DNA from: Psococerastis gibbosa
Taxonomy: Eukaryota; Arthropoda; Insecta; Psocodea; Psocidae
Assembly: GCA_963971405.1 (NCBI GenBank)
Contig: OZ020492.1
Span: 11,458,151 to 11,522,150 of the forward strand
Length of the DNA stretch: 64,000 bases
Direction of reading: 5' to 3'
Made by a program: the position numbers and the translations under genes. This document shows positions 25,101 to 37,629 of this stretch, piece by piece. Under the pieces are notes generated by a model. It saw only the letters and a list, made by a program, of their open reading frames with translations, searched no databases and had not been told where the DNA came from. Position 1 is the stretch's first letter, and each line of letters opens with the position of its first letter.

Positions 25101-25977
25101 AGCGAGAAATTCCGAATCGAAAGTTTCATTCCCATAATTGACCAGTTTATGCAATCATTGGATCGGAGAATTTCAGCATATGAAGACATAAATAGGAAAT
25201 TTGGATTTTTACAATATTTAGAAAAAATAAGCCCTGATGATTTGAAAACTAGGGCAGAGAACCTGGTGAGTTGTTACACAGGTGACTTGGACGGTAACTT
25301 GTACTTCGAGCTAGTACAGTTTCGTGAGTTTGTGAAATTATTTGTGATAGATGATGCACAAAAAAACAATATAATCGAAGAAAAACGTATCAGTTTTGAA
25401 CGGTTCATGTACAATTTGATTTTAGAAAGAGGAGTAGCTGATAGCTTTCCCAATGTAGAAGTACTTTTGAAGATGTACTTAGTTATAATGAGTGGCAACA
25501 TAAGCAGCGAGCGATCTTTTTCCGTACTAAAACACATAAAAAATCCTCGTCGCACCAGTTCTTCTGAAGCTCGGCTTAGCCATCTTTCAATGCTGAATAT
25601 AAATCACGACATAGTGGCAGCGTTAAATTATGACGATATAATTGACAGTTTTGCTGTAATAAAGAGTCGAAGAGTGCATCTTTAAATAAATTAAAATTTT
25701 GTGTTTATAATTAGGTACCTATTAATTTATTCCTTTTAAAAATACACCGCAGTGTCTACAGCTTTAGTTGAGTAGCCCTTAGGCTTGTATTGTACTATTG
25801 ACTTGACTTTATATTACTAAGAATCGCTTTTCTTTTTTATAATGATTTTGCAACCTGTGTCACCATTTTATAATTTATTGTGGGATATTCGTCTAAGGGG
25901 ATTAGAAATTTCTCCCCGAGAAAGGGCCCCCACATAATTCGGGCCCACGGGCCCCCACAAGCCCAAACCCGGCACTG
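22150..25977 (+). mobile_element. Complete hAT transposon
   Basis: The ends are inverted: left CAGTGCCGGGTTTGGCTATG, right in reverse complement CAGTGCCGGGTTTGGGCTTG. A perfect 8-bp target duplication CTTCTTTA flanks it at 22142-22149 and 25978-25985, as expected for hAT elements. It carries an intact two-exon transposase. It sits in the 5' intron of MTL-A; the unfilled paralogous site is at about 46001 in unit B. Confidence 0.97.
22936..25685 (+). CDS. hAT transposase, ZMYM1-like, intact
   Basis: Exon 1 is 22936-23175 (donor GAG|GTAAGA) and exon 2 is 23379-25685 (acceptor TTGTAG). The junction is phase 0 and the product is 848 residues, a normal length for the family. A TTF-type zinc finger lies at about residues 166-220 (W-L-C-F, C-F-Y-C, K-H, R-H, T-H). 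The DUF4371-like RNase H region has SVDSTTD near 353 and SYDNASAMSG near 416, both candidate catalytic aspartates. The hAT C-terminal dimerisation block with SSERSFSVLKHIK starts near 788. No stop or frameshift was seen, so mobility may be retained. Exon 1 is Lys/Arg-rich and may be a nuclear targeting region. Confidence 0.93.
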
Positions 25978-25989
25978 CTTCTTTAGGTT

Positions 25990-26213
25990 ATCAAGGCAAC
26001 AATTAACAAAAAAATGTCAAAAAGACGTACCTAACATGTCCCTTTTTCCTTTGTACAAGATACAACACGTTTAAAAAAAAAAAATCATTTTATTATTTTC
26101 TAATATTTTTTAGCATTCATCAAATAGGTAGTGCTCTAATAAAGAAAACTGTAGGCAATAAAGGTTAATAGAAGTATTTTCTAATATAAAATTGATAAAT
26201 TTGAAAAGCATAC
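25990..26213. other. 5' intron of MTL-A next to the untranslated exon
   Basis: Conserved with 46010-46250 in unit B. No coding content. Confidence 0.5.
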
Positions 26214-26320
26214 CTGAGGTTATCAGTTGAAGGCTACTGAAGAACTGAACCCAGAAGTGAAGAGTTATAACATTAAGTTTGCTACTGTTTGAACATGGAA
26301 AATTCTAGTCTGAACAGCGA
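26214..26320 (-). other. Candidate 5' untranslated exon of MTL-A
   Basis: In the minus sense a conserved segment ends AACCTCAG|GTATG. The same segment and donor are kept in unit B at 46251. It would splice to the acceptor nine bases before the MTL-A start codon. Its upstream edge is not defined and no TATA box was identified. Confidence 0.45.
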
Positions 26321-26329
26321 CGGATTTTC

Positions 26330-27390
26330 TGGCGAAATCTTCCACTCTGTCGGTAGCCTATCTCTGAAGATTGCTATGGCTATACAATACATACCTCAGC
26401 ATATATTGTTCTTTTATATTGAATTATTTTCATGATTATAGTTTTTTCATATTCATTTACAATCTTGCTGTTTATTATTGTCAGGCGTGCTAACGTATAA
26501 AAACAATCCTTCCCAGTCATTAAACTGTTCTTTTAAAATTCGATCGTTTATTTATATTTATTATTATTTATATACTTTGATTGTCTTCGTTAATAATTAG
26601 TTTTATTATTTCTCATTACTTCTAAACCTAAACTTCTACACTTTTATATTCTTTGGTATCGGCTTCCAATTGCAACAAATCTCCAACATCCGGCGTTCTC
26701 ATTGTAAATGGCGCCTCGTGTGAAGATGAAGTATAAGAAAATTTAAATTAATCAAATTAAATATACATTCCTTTTCAATTTATTGCGCTAACTTAAAATA
26801 TGTATCATTCTATCTTTGGTCTTTTAATCCTACTTTTGGAGCTCGGGTGCTAAGTGAATGTCGATTTAATTGAGAATTGTCAATAATAACACACGTGCAT
26901 TTTCAGGATGAGACGAGAGTCTCACTTCTTGAGGATGATTACTATGTAAATTTCACCAAGGTGCGGGCCAATGCACCGAGAAGCCATGTATAAATAGTCC
27001 CCGATGTCAAGATGGGCTGCCGGCAGAATGGACAGAACCCTTCCGACACATCAGAGATTGAAGCAGTAGTGAGGCTAGGGGCACCCTCATGTATTTGTAA
27101 AGAATGAGTTTATATGTAATTAGGTTAAGCATTGTACAAAGTGTATATTTGTAAAATATGTTAATTAATTTCCCTCTTTTTAAGTAAATAATTTCGCCTT
27201 AGTATCTTTACACATTTAAATAACTTAGTAGCTTATATACACATTTAACAATAATTTTACGATAGTAGTTTTCATAAACAATGCACAGTCTTACGAACAA
27301 TTTTCGCAAATTAGTTTTCTTTGCCACCTTTTATAAATATTTTCACAAACATTAACAAAATATATATAATATGAGTAAAGTGTAAAGCAC
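26330..27390. other. Spacer between the duplicated units
   Basis: No match to the other unit was seen. It would hold the promoter of MTL-A on its left and the tandem junction. A TATAAATA at about 26990 is on the plus strand and is not clearly linked to a gene. Confidence 0.4.
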
Positions 27391-27511
27391 CAATAGCCTA
27401 GGTAATAATAATGGCAACGTGACGAATATCTTTGCATTGACCCTGGCACATTGTGTAAAGGTCAAGACGTGTTAAACATTGCAAAAATAAGACTAGCATT
27501 CTCTAATAAGT

Positions 27512-27885
27512 CGGTCACTAGGTACCAATAAACGTTTTTACTACTTTCAACGAGAGCTGTAGGTACCTATAACTTTAAATTATATAGTCGTTTCGACACA
27601 ATATACAATATAAAGCCTTGTTCACTGCCGGACCCAGTAGGTTCTTTGTTATGATGCCTAAATGAAAAGACAGACTCTTCGAATGAGGAAATATGACTAA
27701 CATTCATAAATAACTCCGTCACTACTGATAAATTTTTTACTACTTTCAATGAGAGCTGTAGGTATCTAATAACTTAAAATTATATGGTCTTTTTGATACA
27801 GTGAACAATATAGAGCCTTGTTCACAGACGGACTCAGTAGTTTCTTTGTTGTGATACCTGAATGAGAGGCTGACTTTGCGATTGA
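27512..27885. repeat. Two-copy tandem repeat, about 200-bp period
   Basis: The block starting at GTCACTAGGTACC/GTCACTACTGATA with GAGAGCTGTAGGTA, GAGCCTTGTTCAC and GTTCTTTGTT elements occurs at about 27512-27690 and 27717-27880. The partner region in unit A at 7390-7500 has one copy. Confidence 0.75.
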
Positions 27886-28459
27886 GAAATAGAGTTGACA
27901 AAACAAAGCAATTCCATGCATGCTCAATTTGAAGAGGTGTGCGTCATTTTACAACATTAAAAATTATGACAGTGTGCAGTCTGTATGCATACCGCTTCTG
28001 AAAAACTGAAGCTGAGATAAACGAACATAGAACGGTATAGCGGCAGGTAACAGACACTCTGAGGCCTGGGTTGCAAATTCCCTCAAGGCTTAATCTACAG
28101 CGGTGCCAGACTTGTGGGGGCCCAAGAGCCGGAATATTGTGGGAGCCTATCTTAATTTAGGGGCCAGTCTAGGGCCTAAGGTAGTTTTACGTGAATATTA
28201 AAGCAATAATAACTTACAAGATAAGTTAATAAGAACCCTCAGTTTCTCAGTGACATTCTGCTCACTTTATTGTTTTTTTAAACAAGGTTCAAGATATCAG
28301 AGTGAAGTGGAGCAATACAAAATCCTGCCTAATCCTACCACTGCTTCCTGCCTCACAGCTTTGACTTCTATTATACGTGGTTCCATGGTATGTAAAAGTG
28401 TGAGGATAAAGAAATTGAAACATCGCCATCCCCTCTAATCCTGGAAGACGACACTAGGG

Positions 28460-29230
28460 GCTGTCAATTAATCACGTGAGGTTCGAAAGGGGGGGGGGCG
28501 GTTCGAAAAAAATCACAAAATATCACAAGGGGGGAGGGGGGGGGCATAGTAAGATATCACGTGTATTTATTTTTTCTTCAAACGCTTGATTTCTGTGTGT
28601 AGACCTTGACTCTCCGTTGCCAGTAAAAACAACCTAAAACCTTTCTGTCTAGCCATTTTTAGGCCATCATGGTCTTTAATTTTCTAGAATAAAATTAGAT
28701 TATACTTTATAGCTGTATTTAAAAATAATATTATAAAAGTTTTAAGATTTTTTGTAGGTAGTACCCCTCCCTGAGACATCGGAAATTTAACCATAGGAAT
28801 ATTTTTTACCATGAAATTACTCATTTTCTCTATCTACTAATTTTGATAAATTGGAAAGCATGTTCGAGTAAACTCGGACCGGTTCTTTTCTTTGGGTTCC
28901 TTGCCATTTTGGAGCCATTTTGCACGTGGAGGCAAGGTGCAGAAAACAATATAAAAAGTTAAGGTAGTAAGTATTGCCAATATTGATATATAAGTAAGGA
29001 TGAAAATAGGTTTAACAGATACATTAGGTATACAGATGGTGTAGGTAACAGTACGAGTTTATATAACCAAAAAAGATGTTCTTAGAAATTCCAAAGTTTG
29101 CTGTAGTGCTTTTTTCACCTCATTTTGAAATATTTTGAGTGCAGGTGCGCCACGAAGTTCTAGAGAAAGTTTATTGCGTTCAAGTGGCTCTATATATATA
29201 TATATATTTTTTTGGAAAATTCTGTTCTGA
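28460..29230. other. Intergenic, G-run repeat and unique DNA
   Basis: Two long G runs occur at 28488-28550. The text at 28770-28900 (CATCGGAAATTTAACCATAGG) resembles 60315-60370, a shared dispersed repeat. No gene seen. Confidence 0.4.
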
Positions 29231-30463
29231 GCGTTGGACATACCCCAATGAAAATGCACATGCATAAACTATTATTAATATACCCAAACTCGTTGACAGG
29301 CCTAATCAATTATGACTTACCTAGGTATACCGAAGAGGAAAACTATATAGCCTAAGCCTATTAGTCAATTACTCTGGTGGCGCCAGTATCGGTTAACCCC
29401 ATTAGTCACTATGCTAATTGGTAATTAAATGCTCGTAAACTTTCGCACCGAGGCAGAGTATTTTCTAATGATGTATGTTGACGCCTGGAATGACATTATT
29501 ACAAGTACGGAATAGACAGAAGAAAGATACGGTAATAGAATGCAGTATAGGCTGTAGGACTATATTTGGTTTACATGATATATAGCTTATGACTTACGAA
29601 ATAATGCAGTCTGAAGGCTGAGAACTACAGTCACTTAAATAATGAGCATAAACGAACTAAATGAAATATTTTTAAAGTTAATAATTAGATAAGCATATCC
29701 ATGTTTATATTAATTATTTACTTATTGTATTAAATTTTAAGGTTCCGATAATATTGAATTTATGTCTTTAAACAGGCAAGTCTACCAGAGTTTACGATAT
29801 CAATTAATACATACAATTATATTGTATTGTTTGCGTTCAATAAAATTATTCAATCTTTCGTTGATTCATAGTGTTTACTATTATAGCCTAGAATAAAAAA
29901 AATAATTTTTAGTCTCATATCAATATCCATTCGTAACAGCATTCAGCATTTCTGTCGAAGTTATTAATGGAGCAAAGTGCAATTTAGCGATCAATATAGC
30001 CTAATAATAATTGTCGATTGGAACGCAACTATATATTGGCGTTGAAATAGTTTAGATTAAAACCTTAAGTCCTAAAAACTAATTTTTTACATCTAAAATA
30101 GATGAATACATATAATTAGAACACAATAATACCTGGCATAAGTTTGAAAACACACAAAAAAATACAATAGAACACAAATTCACACATGCACAAACAATTT
30201 AAAATGTCTCAATAAATTTAATGAAAATCAGTAAGTTGACTAATTGAATCAACTACCTAGTTTGGCGTTGGTGCCCTTATTTTTAATAAAACTACTTAAA
30301 ATGGGGGACAATAACACTATAAGAAAAGGTATAATAATAATGTAAATTTATGTCTATCGTTCTTTCCTGGCTTAAAGATTGGATAGCCTAAGTAGAAAAA
30401 GAAGAAAATAGTGTTAATGAGCAAATTGAAGAGAAATTCCAATGCGGTCATGTAGCCTATATA
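29230..30463. other. Non-coding downstream flank of MTL-B
   Basis: Matches 10260-11570 of unit A. No gene. Confidence 0.6.
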
Positions 30464-30660
30464 GTCCACGCAAAATGAGAAAGGTATGGACTCGGAATGT
30501 TTTGATCCTGTGCAACACTGTAAAAAAATTCTTTGCACAATTTTTGTTATGCCTTGCATCCAATGCAACAAAGTAACACAAAATGGTGCAAGAAATATTT
30601 TTATGGTGTTGCACAGGATCAAAACATTCCATGTCCATACTTTTCTCATTTTGCGTGAAC
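30464..30660. mobile_element. 197-bp foldback MITE
   Basis: The arms GTCCACGCAAAATGAGAAAG and, in reverse complement, GTTCACGCAAAATGAGAAAA continue for over 80 bp, so almost the whole element is one hairpin. TATATA flanks both sides (30458-30463 and 30661-30666). Unit A has the uninterrupted sequence near 11577. Confidence 0.85.
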
Positions 30661-30976
30661 TATATAAGTTTACGTGTTAAGTCAATTTATCAGTTTATAA
30701 ACAAGGAATTATGTTTATGTTTACCTAAGCTATTTAAAATACCTATTATGTGATATTTAAAATTCACTGCACACGTTTGTTAGATTGCCTACTGAGGTTA
30801 AAATTAAAAAAAAAAAAAAAAAATAGCCCTAATACCTTTGTAGGACAAGGATATTTTCTGGCAACTTAGTTGAATATATACGTTACATTAAGATGCACTG
30901 CCATTTAGGTCTTGGTTTTTTTGTACCTATTCCGATCATTTTAATTTATTTATTTAAAATATAAAAAAATCTCTTT

Positions 30977-33900
30977 CTACAATCGTGTTTCACACAAATC
31001 GCCTGGATTTATATCCGGAGGAGTAGTTGGGCTAGAGATGGGCCTATGTACTTCTGCGTCAACAATTTGAGGACTGATTGGGGTAGGCATATAAACTCTT
31101 TCATGTTCCTCAACTATTTGAAGGTCGCAAAATGGTGGGCAATATAATGGGCCAGGGCAGCTAGGCGAATGAAATTGGGCTTCAACACTTTGAGGACTCA
31201 TTGGGCTAGGCTTACGTACTTCTACCTCAGCAACTTCTAGCTTAGGTTCGTCTGATAGTGAAGTTGTATTTGCTTCAGGTAGGGAGTCTGTTGGTATTGG
31301 ATGCAAATGAGATCTCCAGGTGCTTCTACTCGATAGGGTGTCTGTTGATTGTGGATGCTTATGGGAGTCCCAGCTGCTTTTTCCTGGTTCCGAAGTACTT
31401 GAAGATATGGACAGCGATGGAGTCCTTAGATTTGCTACCTCTTCAACGAGTGATAGGCCAGCTAATGTAGACTGTTGAGGATCACTTGATGGAGATTGTG
31501 AAAACGATCGTGATGCTTGTATATTTGTCCGGATTTTGACCGAACGTGATTTAGGTCGGCTATCATCAAATTCAAATAATGGAGTCACTGCGAGTGCTTC
31601 CTCGTCAAAGAGTGATAGGCCAGCTGATGTAGACTGTTGATGATCACTTAATGGAGATGGTGAATACGATTGCGATGCTACTATATTTGAGCGGATTCTC
31701 TCCGCCTGTGATTTAGGTGGACTAAGGTCTCTTTCAAGTGAACATAAGAAGGCATTGTCTGATGGACTGTCCGATCCCGATATCCCGGGCGGAGAACTGA
31801 AATCAGTTAGAGTTGGCGATTTTGGTGAAATAACATCTTCTTTGTAAGAATCTCTGCGTACCCATACGTCTTCAGCACTATTCCGACGGGTTGCATGACT
31901 TGATTCGGAATTATCCGGGACTATTTGTGGAAACTCATCTCCAGCCTTAATTTCTGGAGGTGATTCAGATGACTGGGAAACAGGGTGTTGGAGGTCTTCA
32001 CGACCGATCTCTACTAGTTCTTCTATATTTACTAGTAGTGGCATATCTTTAGGTTGCTCTAAATTCTCAGGCTGCTCTTGATCCTCAGGTTGATCTAAAT
32101 TTTCAGGTGAATCCAGACCATCAAAACGTGGCAGAGCAGGTGGAGAACTAGTCCTTCGTTGTCTTCCATATTCAACAAGTTCTATCCCACCCGTAGGAGA
32201 GAGAGAAACATCAATTATGGAACCCTCGTATACTTCACTACAGAGTTTATTGTCACATGCGAACGTAAAAGACGCAAAAAACAAGAATGCCTAAAACAAA
32301 TAATTAACCTTTAATTAATTTCTATTTCTTGGGAGATTTTATCTATTCACACGGCGACCTATATCTGACTTCCGGAAATTTTCTTCACAACATTTCATCA
32401 CCCCCTGAGCCTAAAACCTTCCATATACGATGTATACACAAATTTGTGTAATGTCATTAGAAGCCGTAGCAGGGATATTTTTAGGGTGACTGTGGTGACT
32501 AACTATACTAATGGGGTTAATTGTAAGAGTGGACCGAAAGGCCCAAAATTCGCCCACATGGAAAACAAAGACAATTTTCTTTCTTTCTTTCTTCTTCTTA
32601 CTAATTCATAAATAGGCATGCACGAGTTCTCTTGAACCGGATCTTTTTCAGTGTGATGGGCTTTATATTGATGTTCTATGCTCCAACGAATTCATTTCGG
32701 AGATCGGAAATGTGTTTGAATTTGTTGGTTCCAAACATTTAAATATTTTTGCATCAGGTTTAGTCAGTTTGAATTCGTTGGGATAGTGTGGAAAACTGTT
32801 AAAATACTTGTCTAGATGCCAAAATATACATATTAGTTGAAAAACAACGTCTTACTTCTGTTCTTAACTAAAAGCTGTCGCTAACAATTAGTCTTGTGAA
32901 ATTATATGAATTCCCATGCATTAAGGATCAATTATGGAAACATAATTTTTAGAGGGATAGAAAGATGAATAACCTATACTTCTACCCAAGGACGGATACA
33001 GGGGGGGGGGTAGCTGCCCCCCCCCAAAATTTGGTAAATCTATTGTAAATTAAGTTATTACGCTTTAACTTAGTCGATCCTACATAAGTTTTCCTATTTT
33101 GACCCTCAGCTACCCCCCCCCCCCCAAAAATGGGCTGGATGGTGTTACGAGCGGTCTGTCAAAGTGACAAGAACTTTATGCCAACACATTTACATGCTAT
33201 ATTATATTATGCTATAGCCTATAGACTATATTTCAATTACTCAGTGCTAGACAAAGAAACTAAACATCATTCACATTTCTGTGGGTATTTCTTTTATCCA
33301 TTTATTCATGCTTCCCACGCTAACATGGAAGGCGTTTTTTTCTGCAACAGCGTTTACTAGGTTTCTGGTTCGGTAACTTATATACTTTGAGAACAATAAC
33401 TCAACTCATTCATACTTCATTCATAATAGTTTAAAAACGTACTTACCGGCGTGTATTCAAGAAATGGTATGTCGGGATAGTAGTATTTGGCATATATGAC
33501 AACAACTGCAGCGATATTACAGAATACTGATAAATTGATAGAAAACCAGCTGTCCACGCGGTGAATGAAAGATAAAAATGTTCTGCCGTTGTATTTAACA
33601 AATTGGTAGATTATGATGAAGGTACAGCTGTAGAAAACGCATACAGCGGTGAAAAGTAATAGTAAAAAACTGACTTCTTTCTGTTTAATATTTTTCTCGT
33701 CGATGTATGACACTATAGACAACATAAGCACCGTAAAACATAGCGCCTGAAATTAAAGAAATACCAATAAGAACTTATTGAGCTCGTCCAAATACAGCAG
33801 TTTTTTTTTTAACTCTTACCTAAATTATGTATATAAGTATACTCAGTTCACATTTATCTGTATGAAATGCCAGATTTTCAACCTCGTGAGCTTTGACCCC

Positions 33901-36900
33901 TTATGAGGACATGCTACGTAGAAAATGAGCACCCCAAAATGTGTTGTTTTTATTGATTTTTAATTTTTTTATTTAATTAACATAGCAAGTCTTTAAAGAT
34001 TTGGCTGATGTAAGTTGTAGATGACTGCTTCATGCATCATGTTATAGGAAATATTAATTTTTTGGTCCCTTAGTTCTTTCATAAATACCGGAACGGACTA
34101 AAATTACGCGTATTCTCAGATTTGTGGAAGAACTACAAAACCGAAAAGTGAAAATACCCGATTATATGATGGCCGAAGTAGTCTTCTACAACATAGATGA
34201 GCCAAATTTTTAATAATGTGTTAATTAAATAAAAAATGAAAAGTATTTAATTTTGGGGTGCCAATTTTCTACGTGACATATCCTCTTAATGGGCAATCAG
34301 AAACCACCAAAATTATTTTTTTGTTACTAAACCTAATTTTCACTGGTAATAACGATAATAGAGATATCTTTAATGAGACTAGTTAACCGAAGAAATGTTC
34401 CTCCACAAGTTTTACAGTGTAAAAAATTCGGCAACGGGATTATGTCAAAAGTTGAAAGAAAAGGGAAAAATAAATGCAATAAAACATATCGGCCTGGCTC
34501 TATCCACAATAGATTTAAGGTGACTGAAAATAAATTTAATGACTACGGAATTTCCTACAAACTTATAGACAAGTCTTGGTGAAAAATGTCATGTGGTAGA
34601 TTTACCAACTGCTGTAGGATTGAAATGGACTTTCAAACTTTCAAGAAGGGAATCTTGGGTACTGTCGATAGGACCAAGCTAACTCTTTACTCGAAGGAAA
34701 GTTTTCTGGAAGTTGTTGGGAACGAACCTAAAATATTGCTTCATTTACGTCTTAACGTAACTCGAAACTTGTCTGTTTACACGGCACCTAAAGAAGGAGC
34801 CTAGGCCCCATAATCCATATACTGCCAATACAGCTGGGACTTTGTATAATAAGCTTACACACCCATCCCAACAAAAGCACTACGTGTAAAAACGGGCCAA
34901 GTTCCTAACACCGATCTTGCAAAAAGTTTAGTAATTGAAAGTAATGAGATCTTACCTTTGGCCAAGTTCTTTGGTCATTTAAAGTTATGAGATATGGATG
35001 AGGGCCAAGTTCATAGGTCACAGGATTTTTCTAAATTGCGTTTTAGATAACTTGGCCTGGCAAATGATGTTTTAGGACTGTGCTATTCAAAAGCAGTCTC
35101 ATTAATTCATTGTGAGCCAATATTTCGATCAGGACATGTAGAGAAGTGGTACAGACTCTGACTTTCCCCCGAAAGGTTGATGGTTCGAGTTGCGCACTGG
35201 CTACTAAAGCAGGCGGTCCCGGGCCTTCCTAGTTGAGTGTAAGAGAGGGCTTTATAGCCCTAACTCCGCTAGGTTGGCTTGGTAATAGAACAAGAAGAGT
35301 CCTTATTTATTTATTTCGATACCGTCATTAAGGCTAGAATACAATTACTGGGTTGCTTATTCATATAAAAATAAAACGCTCCTGGCCAAGTTATCTAAAA
35401 CGCAGCCATATATTTTGAACAATTCTGTGACCTATGAACTTGGCTAATTATTTAAGGAATAGGTTGGTTGGCCCATTTCTTGTGAGTCGCAAGGATTTGA
35501 AAATCACAACAAAAACAAAAACAACAGCAGAAACAACAACAGACACAACAGCAGCAAAAACAACAACAGCAAAGACAACAACAACAGCAGAAACCGCAAC
35601 AACTGAAACAACAACAACAACAACAACAGCAGAAACAACAGCAATAAGGCAAGAAAGCACACATTACCATGCAACATGCATCTAAGAACTACAAGCCGCA
35701 TTAGTTTTTTTATTTCTCCGCTGTTGTTCAGGTACGACTGGGAATATGTTGGATTTTGGAACTTTGCTGTTAGTTTTAGTCTATTACCTACCTACATGCT
35801 AAATTTCAGATTTCTGGGTCCAGCGGATGTCATATTAGAAAAAGCTCAGAACAAGCACATTTTGCGCTGTAGTTCAGAAACAGCAGCAGATATTTTGGAT
35901 TTCATAATTTTTCCGTTGGTTTGAATACATTACCTAACTACACGAAAAATTTCAGGTTTCCTGGTACAGCAGAAGTGCCTAAACATTTTGATCAGTCAAT
36001 CATCTATATATATATATTGTATTTTCGGCTTTTTCGGGGTTTTCAGGTATCTGTATTTCTGCCCCCTGTGAACCTGGAACGTTTTTAATTTGTTATAGAG
36101 AAGTATAACTTTAGGAAAAATTCAAAATTTCATCGTCATAGGTGCAGTGGGGGCAAAACTACAGTGGCTCAAAAGTGCCAATTTTCAAGTTTTAGCTCTT
36201 TCGTGTATAACTACAGGGTCGCGCAACAGTCGGGCGGGTGTTGGAACTTGGCTCGTGCGCTTCGCGCACGTTAATTTTATATTTCACGTAATCCTAATAT
36301 TACTACAATATATATAATATGCAGTTAATATTTCTATTAATATTAAATATTAACAAGTAAAATTTAATTAATTTATATTACTATTTAGTGATTTGTAATG
36401 GGATATGTAGTCATTATAGTTAGTCCAATATGAATCAGATTTGGTCGCCAGAATTCAAAACGCAACTACCTACGTAGACTACGTTAGAAAGTCTTGCGAG
36501 TAGACGAAAATAAATCATGATCATGTTCAAGATCATGTACGATTTCAGAAGAGGAGCAAGAAACAACACGCCTTGCTTCATGATTTTTATTTAACCTATC
36601 ATACGGAGTTGCCTTTTGGGGTCAAGGGGTAGTTGATTGTCAGAAAATATTTATCACATAAGAAATCCATAAGGGTATTAAATAAAGTTAGGAAAGACGG
36701 GGATGAGCGCTGGATACATTGCAAACCGTTCTTTCTTGACAATATAATACTAACACTACACACCCTTTACTTCCTTAATTGTATTATGCTCTCATGGATA
36801 CATATAAATAATCATTTATTTGCAAAAGTCCAAAAAATGCATATCTTACCAACTTTTTATTCTCTCGAGAAATTTAAGGAATAGCAGAAGGCGCTTGCAG

Positions 36901-37398
36901 TGACTGTAAGCAGTCTAGTACCAGTAGTTGTCTAGCTCGGTCTGCGTATTGTATGTCTCTTTATGTGCATTCGTTATAGTATAGTTCTCACCCTCGGTCC
37001 GCGGTGACCAGGGTGGCCGTGAACTTATGTATTAATTATTGAATAATAAATATAAACTATGAAAATTAAAATATAAAATAAAGTGTCTCAACCTAATTTG
37101 GACGTTTTTATTTCTTCATTTTGGCACCACATTGCCCGGAGGTTTAATACGCCGTTTGTGGCCAATACATACAAATACATATTATTTACAGGGTGGATGG
37201 CCTATCATGCAGTCTTACTACATATACTAAATCGTTTTAAACTTTGTATCAATGACTGTTACTTTTGGAGGAATATATTTTACTTAACTTTACTTTATAT
37301 TATAATATAATTACCAATTCTAAATGCTTCAGCAATCCCATCCATGTAGCAGCAGGTTTTGTTCCCCACCGGCGTAATCTCCTACGTAATGACTCCAT
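30977..37398 (-). CDS. MTL-B: four-TM MARVEL-like protein with long Ser/Pro tail
   Basis: Coding exons: 37398-37315 (28 codons; acceptor TTTCAG nine bases before ATG; donor TTG|GTAATT), 33746-33447 (100 codons; donor CCG|GTAAGT) and 32290-30977 (437 codons plus stop; acceptor GTTTTAG). All junctions are phase 0, for a total of 565 residues. TM1 is formed across junction 1 (LLKHLEL|ALCFTVLMLSIV). TM2 is around LLLLFTAVCVFYSCTFIIIY, TM3 around SWFSINLSVFCNIAAVVVIY and TM4 is AFLFFASFTFACDN. The cytoplasmic tail of about 420 residues is acidic and Ser/Pro-rich. It has a QPE repeat, one TRRNSAEDV kinase-like site and several SPP/SPQ motifs that could dock adaptors (inference). An alternative splice donor present in A (GTAAAG, 22 codons into exon 1) is lost here, which supports the donor chosen. 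Confidence 0.78.
33000..33130. mobile_element. Small G-run/C-run MITE
   Basis: A G-run plus TAGCTG opens and CAGCTA plus a C-run closes about 130 bp of AT-rich DNA. It is repeated in inverse orientation at 38022-38155 with the same internal text (GTAAATTAAGTTATTACGC). Confidence 0.65.
33909..34280. mobile_element. MITE related to the 7600-8148 element
   Basis: The ends ATGCTACGTAGAAAATGAGCAC and ACGTGACATATCC-complement are imperfectly inverted. The interior shares AAGATTTGGCTGATG, CTTCATGCATCATG and their inverted partners with the first element. Confidence 0.55.
34280..34890. other. Intron 1 of MTL-B, duplicated, no gene
   Basis: Pairs with 18420-18900 of unit A. Short ORFs are not conserved between the copies. 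Confidence 0.5.
35010..35447. repeat. Inverted repeat split by a SINE
   Basis: GGCCAAGTTCATAGGTCACA near 35010 with GTTTTAGATAACTTGGCC near 35050 is inverted at 35387-35447. The SINE at 35129-35318 lies in the loop. Confidence 0.65.
35129..35318 (+). mobile_element. tRNA-derived SINE, near full length
   Basis: Starts TCAGGACATGTAGAGAAGTGG, B box GATGGTTCGAGTTG, then the family body, GCTAGGTTGGCTTGG and a TTATTTATTT tail. Confidence 0.75.
35505..35648. repeat. Imperfect CAA/CAG microsatellite
   Basis: About 140 bp of ACA, GCA and AAA triplets. Long open frames on both strands are a consequence of the repeat, not genes. It lies in intron 1 of MTL-B. Confidence 0.85.
36620..36830 (+). pseudogene. 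LINE remnant, paralogue of 19290-19460
   Basis: Encodes the same SIRVLNKVRKDGDERWIHC stretch and an ILTLHTLYFLNCIM block. The downstream part of the LINE seen in unit A is missing here, so unit B carries a deletion. Confidence 0.65.
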
Positions 37399-37629
37399 TT
37401 TAATGATCTGAAAGTATAATGCAATAACGACAGCCAAATTATAGAAAGGGTTCGATTTTTCAATTTATACAGCAAAAACGTGTGCATGTAATTTATATCA
37501 GAAACGCTATTACCATTCTGTGTCTGCTAACCATTCTGAAAATAGGCCTTAACTAACTGCCGCCCTATTATGGTCACCACATTATGGTGGTTCGGGGTTA
37601 ACAGAATACCGGGGGTTACATGTGTGAGG

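Larger units (their letters stand above)
7245..26330. repeat. Segmental duplication, unit A
   Basis: Blocks in this interval recur in the same order and orientation in unit B. Examples: 7260-7450 with 27404-27590, 9840-9960 with 28285-28400, 10260-11780 with 29230-30800, 12187-12846 with 30977-32290, 17930-18310 with 33420-33800, 19250-19460 with 36590-36820, 20160-20520 with 37180-37530, and 22090-22149 plus 25978-26330 with 45960-46370. Variable offsets are explained by transposon insertions. Identity looks high but clearly below 95 percent, so the event is not very recent. Confidence 0.9.

Noticed and set aside
26990-27000. TATAAATA as a promoter for a gene between the units.
   Set aside because: No ORF or exon follows on the plus strand, so it is likely chance in AT-rich DNA.
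35434-35701. Poly-Thr, poly-Cys, poly-Val and poly-Leu ORFs.
   Set aside because: All six-frame openness here is produced by the CAA/CAG microsatellite.
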